Below are positions 59,591-64,000 of a stretch of DNA of 64,000 bases, one piece after another. A program made the position numbers and the translations under genes. This DNA is from Gentiana macrophylla (taxonomy: Eukaryota; Streptophyta; Magnoliopsida; Gentianales; Gentianaceae), in assembly GCA_026214975.1 (NCBI GenBank), contig CM047810.1, positions 95,186,316-95,250,315 of the forward strand, read 5' to 3'. Position 1 is the first letter of the stretch; every line of letters starts with the position of its first letter. The notes beneath the pieces were generated by a model that saw nothing but the letters and a program-made list of their open reading frames with translations, was not told the origin of the DNA and did no database searches.

Positions 59591-60095
59591 GGAAAATGAT
59601 TAATACAGTGAAATTATCCAACAAATGCACCTCAAGTGTTAAATGTAAGGACCATGTTTTATTTTTATTTTTATTTTTATTTTTAAGATGGGGAATGAAA
59701 TATGTGGTCAGGAGGAGTTTTCGGTACTAATTTCTGTGCATTTTTATGTACCTTAATCATCGTTCTATATGTATATAGGAGAAAATTCAACAGTACACTG
59801 AAGCAGCAAAGGATAATGCTTCAAGCACAACTGAAGTAGTAGCTCATGATAAAGCTTCCAATGTTGCTGATCAAAGTGGTGGATTTCTTCAGCAGGTTAA
59901 TTAATCTTCTTTTAGCTTAATTAGGTTTTAATTAATTGTATCTAAAAATATATAAACATTTTTCATGAGATTAAGGTAGTAGTTGTAACATATGTTAATT
60001 TCTTCGTTTAGACCGGTGAGCAAATGATGAGCATGGCTCAAGGTGCTATTGATGGTGTGAAGAATACACTTGGAGTAGGTGACAGCAAAAACTAA
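58876..60095 (+). CDS. Small LEA-like (KIN/At3g02480-type) stress protein, three exons
   Basis: Exons 58876-58920, 59779-59895 and 60012-60095 join in phase 0 (GT...AG introns of 858 and 116 bp) into an 81-aa hydrophilic protein. It runs from MSSMQLNAETHGNVQ through EKIQQYTEAAKDNASSTTEV and SNVADQSGGFLQQ to TGEQMMSMAQGAIDGVKNTL. The QEK...AAKDNA...QQTGEQM...AQGA.DGVKNTLG pattern is that of small plant LEA/KIN-type proteins, which accumulate under drought, cold or ABA and are largely disordered or amphipathic-helical. It is too short per exon for an ORF scan, which is why only the spliced form shows. Intron 1 carries a MITE and two microsatellites. A G-box palindrome lies upstream. The length fits the family (roughly 65-90 aa). 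Family assignment is by pattern, not search. Confidence 0.75.
59003..59175. mobile_element. Putative hAT-like MITE in intron 1
   Basis: The left end AAGGACGGACCTAG and the right end reversed (TCAGTGACGGAACCAG) form imperfect inverted termini of the GGCGGACC class. About 170 bp, no coding. A second related fragment in opposite sense may begin near 59210. No clean TSD. Confidence 0.45.
59562..59590. repeat. (AT)n microsatellite in intron 1
   Basis: About 29 bp of AT repeats. A (TTTTTA)n run follows at 59658-59687. Confidence 0.9.
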
Positions 60096-60493
60096 GAGGA
60101 ATCAAGCCATTTGCTTAATTTATACATAAGATTGCTTTATATTATGGCATCATTAGGGGGATACCTCTCTTAAGATGTAAAATTTTCATTTTCTGTTTAT
60201 TATTCATAAATATATAGTAAGAACAAAGTGGACAAGTAACAATGCTAAGGCATATTTGGCCGTGTAATCTACAAGAGAAATGTGAATAGATTGCACAAGG
60301 TTTTCTTTGTAATAACTTTTGCTCAACTTTTTAGCATTCCTTATGATTGAGAGGCACAGCTTTTTATTTTAATTGGATGGGAGGTCTTTATAGGAGTCTA
60401 ATTTGGCTAAAAGTCGCTTCACATTTTTGTTATATGAAGGACACTTGTAAAACTAGCTCCCATAGAAAATCGTCCATATTTTCATTATTGATG
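60096..60493. other. 3' flank of the LEA-like gene
   Basis: The 3' UTR presumably ends within 60096-60330. Several A/T-rich signals (TAAATATATAG at 60208) could direct polyadenylation. Nothing else seen. Confidence 0.4.
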
Positions 60494-61400
60494 ATGTTGG
60501 AAACCGTCTGAGTATGAATTCTTGATAATTGGATATCGAATTATAATCAAAGAAACCTGCCAAAAAAACAAGACGTAAGAGAGCCCGGAGTTAATTGTTC
60601 TCTGGGTAGCCACTCCAATGCTCAAGTTAGTTCGGTAACAGAGAAATTTCTTTAGAGACTGTGAGTTCGGTATGTAAAAGTGTGCGTACCTGTGAAATGA
60701 GGACGATGATCCTATTATATAGTGTACCATCATGGGCAAAGACGTTACCCGCATTAAAGTAGTGAAACGAATTTCGCAGAGCAGTAACGGATTGTGGTGT
60801 CAAGTCCGGGATGCTCATTTAATGGGGTGTAACGGTTGTCTGGAATCGAGGACAATCTGCATCACGTTGGCTGTAAGGGACTATGGGCGACCTACGCCAT
60901 GCCGGCTGATGAAGGACCGAAAACAGCATGCGTCACGTCAGTTATTGATATAAAGGCGACATGTGCCACGTTGAGGATACAATCTTGCTGACGTAACCTT
61001 GTGATGCTTGATGAGTGCCACGTGTAGGGTGACCAATCTCGCGTATCTCAAATGCCTCTCAGACCTAAGTTAGGATATGCATCGTTAGTTAGGTTTACTC
61101 ACAAGAGATATGGAATGATTTGGGAGGTTGATGTCCAACCGCTCTGACATGAATGATGTATGCTTAGTGCATGACAATTTGTATTTTTCGAAATTCGGAA
61201 CATATGAGGTAGGCACCGTTTCATGTGCGCACTTATTTGAAATAGACGCAATCTTACCTGAGATGTCACGAAAAGGAGAGGCAACCTATTTTTTCTTAAT
61301 AAACGAAGCATTTTTTTAGGATGTGAAAATGTTCGTACGCCTTATCCTGCCCTTCACTTATACCAAAAGACGTAGACGAGAAATGCCACGACTCCGTAAA
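60494..61400 (-). repeat. Gypsy (Tat/Retand-type) LTR on the minus strand, boundaries approximate
   Basis: On the minus strand it carries CACGTGGCAC and GACGTGACGCATG words, a TATA box, then ACAGGTACGCACACTTTTAC and CCGAACTAACTTGAGCATTG before GGAGTGGCTACCC. That U3-R-U5 order is very common in LTRs of plant Tat-lineage gypsy elements. TGTTGG at 60494 is a likely terminus. The other end is not certain. Minus-strand ORFs here are not genes. Confidence 0.55.
60715..60721 (-). promoter_or_regulatory. TATA box of the gypsy LTR
   Basis: The minus strand reads TATATAA in ACTATATAATAGG, about 40 bp before the ACAGGTACGCACAC block. Confidence 0.45.
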
Positions 61401-62037
61401 ACCTGTGAGTGATAAACCCAATGTGAAAAAATACAAGTCATAGAAAAGAATACAACACCCTATATCTCAAAATAATATAAATCCTCTTACAGGTACAATA
61501 TGTGATGAAACAAAATCCAAACGAAAAAACAAGCAATATTGGTCTTCAAGTTATCCATAAAAGAAGAGGCAGTCCATATCACTTCTTTACCTTAATCAAT
61601 AGCCGAACTGAGAAATCTTTTCCCCCAACTTCCTTTGAGTTTAAGGGAGATAGTTTCTATTTCAACAAGTAAGCTTTCTTTTTCTTTATATCATTTACTC
61701 TCTTTTCCCCAAATTAGGTGAGTAGTCTGCAATAGAATCATCACTTTTTTCTTCTTCATCGGATAACGATATTAGCAAAGAAATTTCTGAGGCATTTATG
61801 GCTGAAATTTCTGAATATCTCGCTCAATCGTCTGAGTCTGGATCATGGGAGACCCCCCTAACAAGGTCTCTCGGTAAAATTTAGCTCAAAAGGGCTTCAG
61901 TCCTTGCGTTGGGATCAACAAGGGGAAAGCGAAGCATGCTGGATCTTCTTCTATGAATGTAAAGCTAAAGACGACGAGTGTAAAGGATATCCCATCCACT
62001 CTTACAAAGAAGGATGTGATAAAGGCTTGCCAGTTGT
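61401..62037 (+). other. Unassigned DNA, possibly decayed retroelement leader
   Basis: An open stretch reads MAEISEYLAQSSESGSWETP near 61799, and another region reads VKLKTTSVKDIPSTLTKKD up to the CACTA end. It looks like an interrupted acidic/basic protein but no domain is recognisable. Confidence 0.3.
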
Positions 62038-62600
62038 CACTACAAGAAAATGTGTTTAAAGGGATAAACTTTAAAGGACGACATTGTCGTCTCTTTAAAT
62101 ATCTTTATTGGGATGACACAGTCGTCCCTTTAAATGAATTCAAACATAGTCAAAATTTTGGACAAATTTTTCGAAGGGAAACTTTAAAGGGACGACAATG
62201 TCATCCCAAAAACAAAAAATATTAACTTGCACCGCCATAAAGAACTGATTTCCACGGGCGTAATCTATTTAAAGGGACGATGATGTAAATTTAATTAAAC
62301 ATTTTTCAGATAAAAATATGTTATATGAAAAAATATATAAGATTTTTGGTTTTTAGGGACGACAAATGTCATCCCTTTGAAGGAAATTAAATGTTTTTCA
62401 GAAAATAATATGTGTATAATAGAAATTATAAAAAAAAATTGTTTGCAGGGAAACAAATGTCGTCCCTTTAAACTAAATTAAATGTTTTTGAAATATAAAA
62501 CGTTGTGTTAATAAATAAGATTCAGTTTTATATAAATCTCATTTGAAGGGGCGCTTGATATGCCGCCACTTTAAATAAAAACAATTTTTTTAATATGCAT
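62038..62600 (+). mobile_element. CACTA (En/Spm) transposon terminus
   Basis: CACTACAAGAAAA at 62038 is the canonical CACTA end. It is followed by at least six subterminal motifs in both orientations built on GGGACGACA..TGTCGTCCC (62071, 62112, 62187, 62271, 62377, 62447), the layout of transposase-binding sites. The other end is not in the window, so the extent of the element to the right is unknown. The 90-codon ORF (61953-62225) spans the junction and is not real. Confidence 0.85.
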
Positions 62601-62689
62601 ATTCTAATAAGCGTTGCGTTAAAATATAAAAATACATTATTTTTTATAAAAATTCCTTTATCGAACGATAATATATAGGTGATTCTCGA

Positions 62690-63838
62690 TAAGATTTCTA
62701 CCATGATTCTCGATTCGTTATCGAGCAATTGATTTGAATCTCAGGGTTCGTTAACGGCGATTGATCTCAATCCGAGATTCGATATCAATTAAGCGATTTC
62801 AAACGATATCTTTCTTACAGATCATTCCGATAAGATTATGTACTATAGATCATCGATTCGTTATCGAGCGATTGATTTGAATCTCGGGGTTCGTTAACGA
62901 GCGATTGATCTCAATCCCGAGATCCGAAATCGATTAAGTGATTTCAAACCAATATCTTGCCTTACAGATCATTCTGACAGTACTATCTACTATAGATCGT
63001 CAGTTCGTTATCGAGCGATTGATTTGAATCTCGGGGTTCTTTAACGAGCAATTGATCTCAATCCCGAGATCCGATATCGATTAAAGGATTTCAAACCGAT
63101 ATCTTTCCTTACAGATCATTCTCGATAAATCGCCTACTACTATAGATCGTCGATTCGTTATCGGCGATTGATTTGAATCTCGGGGTTCGTTAACGAGCGA
63201 TTAATCTCAATCCCGAGATCCGAAATCGATTAAGCGATTTCAAACCGATATCTTTCCTTACACATCATTCAGACAGTACTATCTACTATAGATCCTCAAT
63301 TCGTTATCGAACGATTGATTTGAATCTCGGGGTTCGTTAACAAGCGATTGATCTCAATCCCGAGATCCAAAATCGATTAAGGGATTTCAAACCGATATAT
63401 TTCCTTACAAATCATTCTGATAATACTATCTACTATAGATCGTCAGTTCGTTATCGAGCGATTGATTTGAATCTCGGGGTTCGTTAACGAGCGATTCATC
63501 TCAATCCCGAGATCCGAAATCGATTAGCGATTTCAAATCGATATCTTGCCTTACAGATCATTACGATAGTACTATGTACTATAGATCGTCAGTTCGTTAT
63601 CGAGCGATTGATTTGAATCTCGGGGTTCGTTAACGAGCGATTGATCTCAATCCCGAGATCCGAAATCGATTAAGCGATTTCAAACTGATATCTTGCCTTA
63701 CAGATCATTCTGATAGTACTATGTACTATAGATCGTTAGTTCGTTATCGAGCGGTTGATTTGAATCTCGGGGTTCGTTAACGAGCGATTGATCTCAATCC
63801 CGAGATCCAAAATCGATTAAGTGATTTCAAACCGATAC
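62690..63838. repeat. Tandem satellite, eight ~147-bp units
   Basis: Units start at 62711, 62854, 63001, 63151, 63297, 63444, 63590 and 63737 (period 143-150). Each has TTCGTTATCGAGCGATTGAT, a second similar sub-repeat TTCGTTAACGAGCGATTGAT, and inverted arms ATCTCGGG / CCCGAGAT around the palindrome TCGTTAACGA. The first unit is the most diverged. No coding. It may lie inside the CACTA element. Confidence 0.93.
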
Positions 63839-63912
63839 GTAATTTATATAATTATATTGATACTTTAATTATATATTTAATATTTAATATATAATATTAA
63901 TAATATGTTATT

Positions 63913-63914
<2 letters not shown>

Positions 63915-64000
<86 letters not shown>
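63915..64000. repeat. (TA)n microsatellite reaching the window end
   Basis: About 85 bp of TA dinucleotides, preceded by AT-only sequence from 63838. It continues past the window. Confidence 0.95.

Noticed and set aside
61953..62225. 90-codon ORF
   Set aside because: It runs across the CACTA insertion boundary at 62038 and into its subterminal repeats, so it cannot be an ancestral gene.

Overview
This window reads as plant nuclear DNA, most likely from a eudicot. It is AT-rich, contains an intact plant-type AMT1 ammonium transporter and a small intron-containing LEA-like stress gene, and is otherwise made of plant transposable elements: Ty1/copia, Ty3/gypsy, hAT, CACTA, Mutator-like and MITE sequences. 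Only two host genes are supported: AMT1 at 8773-10245 (+) and the LEA-like gene at 58876-60095 (+, three exons). No bacterial operons, CRISPR arrays, rRNA genes or convincing tRNA genes are visible.

Layout. Positions 1-6480 hold old retroelement debris: a gypsy 3' end with its LTR, an inverted pair of copia LTRs around a decayed RNase H, a truncated LTR, and a triplicated copia 3' end. Positions 6481-8667 are AT-rich DNA plus a MITE split by a 900-bp hAT-like element, ending just upstream of the AMT1 promoter. Positions 12712-16400 hold a copia LTR (minus strand) carrying a 179-bp TRIM-like solo LTR, and a 2.94-kb non-autonomous gypsy element with exact LTRs, target-site duplication (TSD) and PBS.

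From about 16640 to 55180 a gypsy-type LTR has been blown apart by nested insertions. A hAT transposon (16816-41941, 8-bp TSD) carries a transposase gene interrupted twice: by a solo LTR (19504-20634) and by a 19.7-kb LTR element of LARD type (21201-40904). The LARD contains a SIRE-like non-autonomous element (26110-36964), whose own ORF is cut by another solo LTR (29123-30845) and a hAT MITE (28681-28984). A second insertion into the gypsy LTR is a solo LTR (42763-54768, TSD CTTAG), itself holding a second LARD (43110-52376) and a 1.2-kb Mutator-like element (52713-53932). Almost every level is supported by a TSD I could read directly.

From 55181 to the end lie a chimeric LTR with an inverted end, the LEA-like gene (MITE and microsatellites in intron 1, G-box palindrome upstream), a gypsy LTR on the minus strand, a CACTA transposon terminus, an eight-unit tandem satellite of about 147 bp, and a TA microsatellite running off the window.

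The most notable signals are three. First, two LARD subfamilies share a roughly 5.5-kb internal region that has no long ORF yet is recognisably conserved. Second, sister LTRs differ mainly at CAG/CTG sites, which looks like methylation-linked basecalling error rather than evolution. Third, the hAT transposase is split by retroelements but is otherwise nearly complete.
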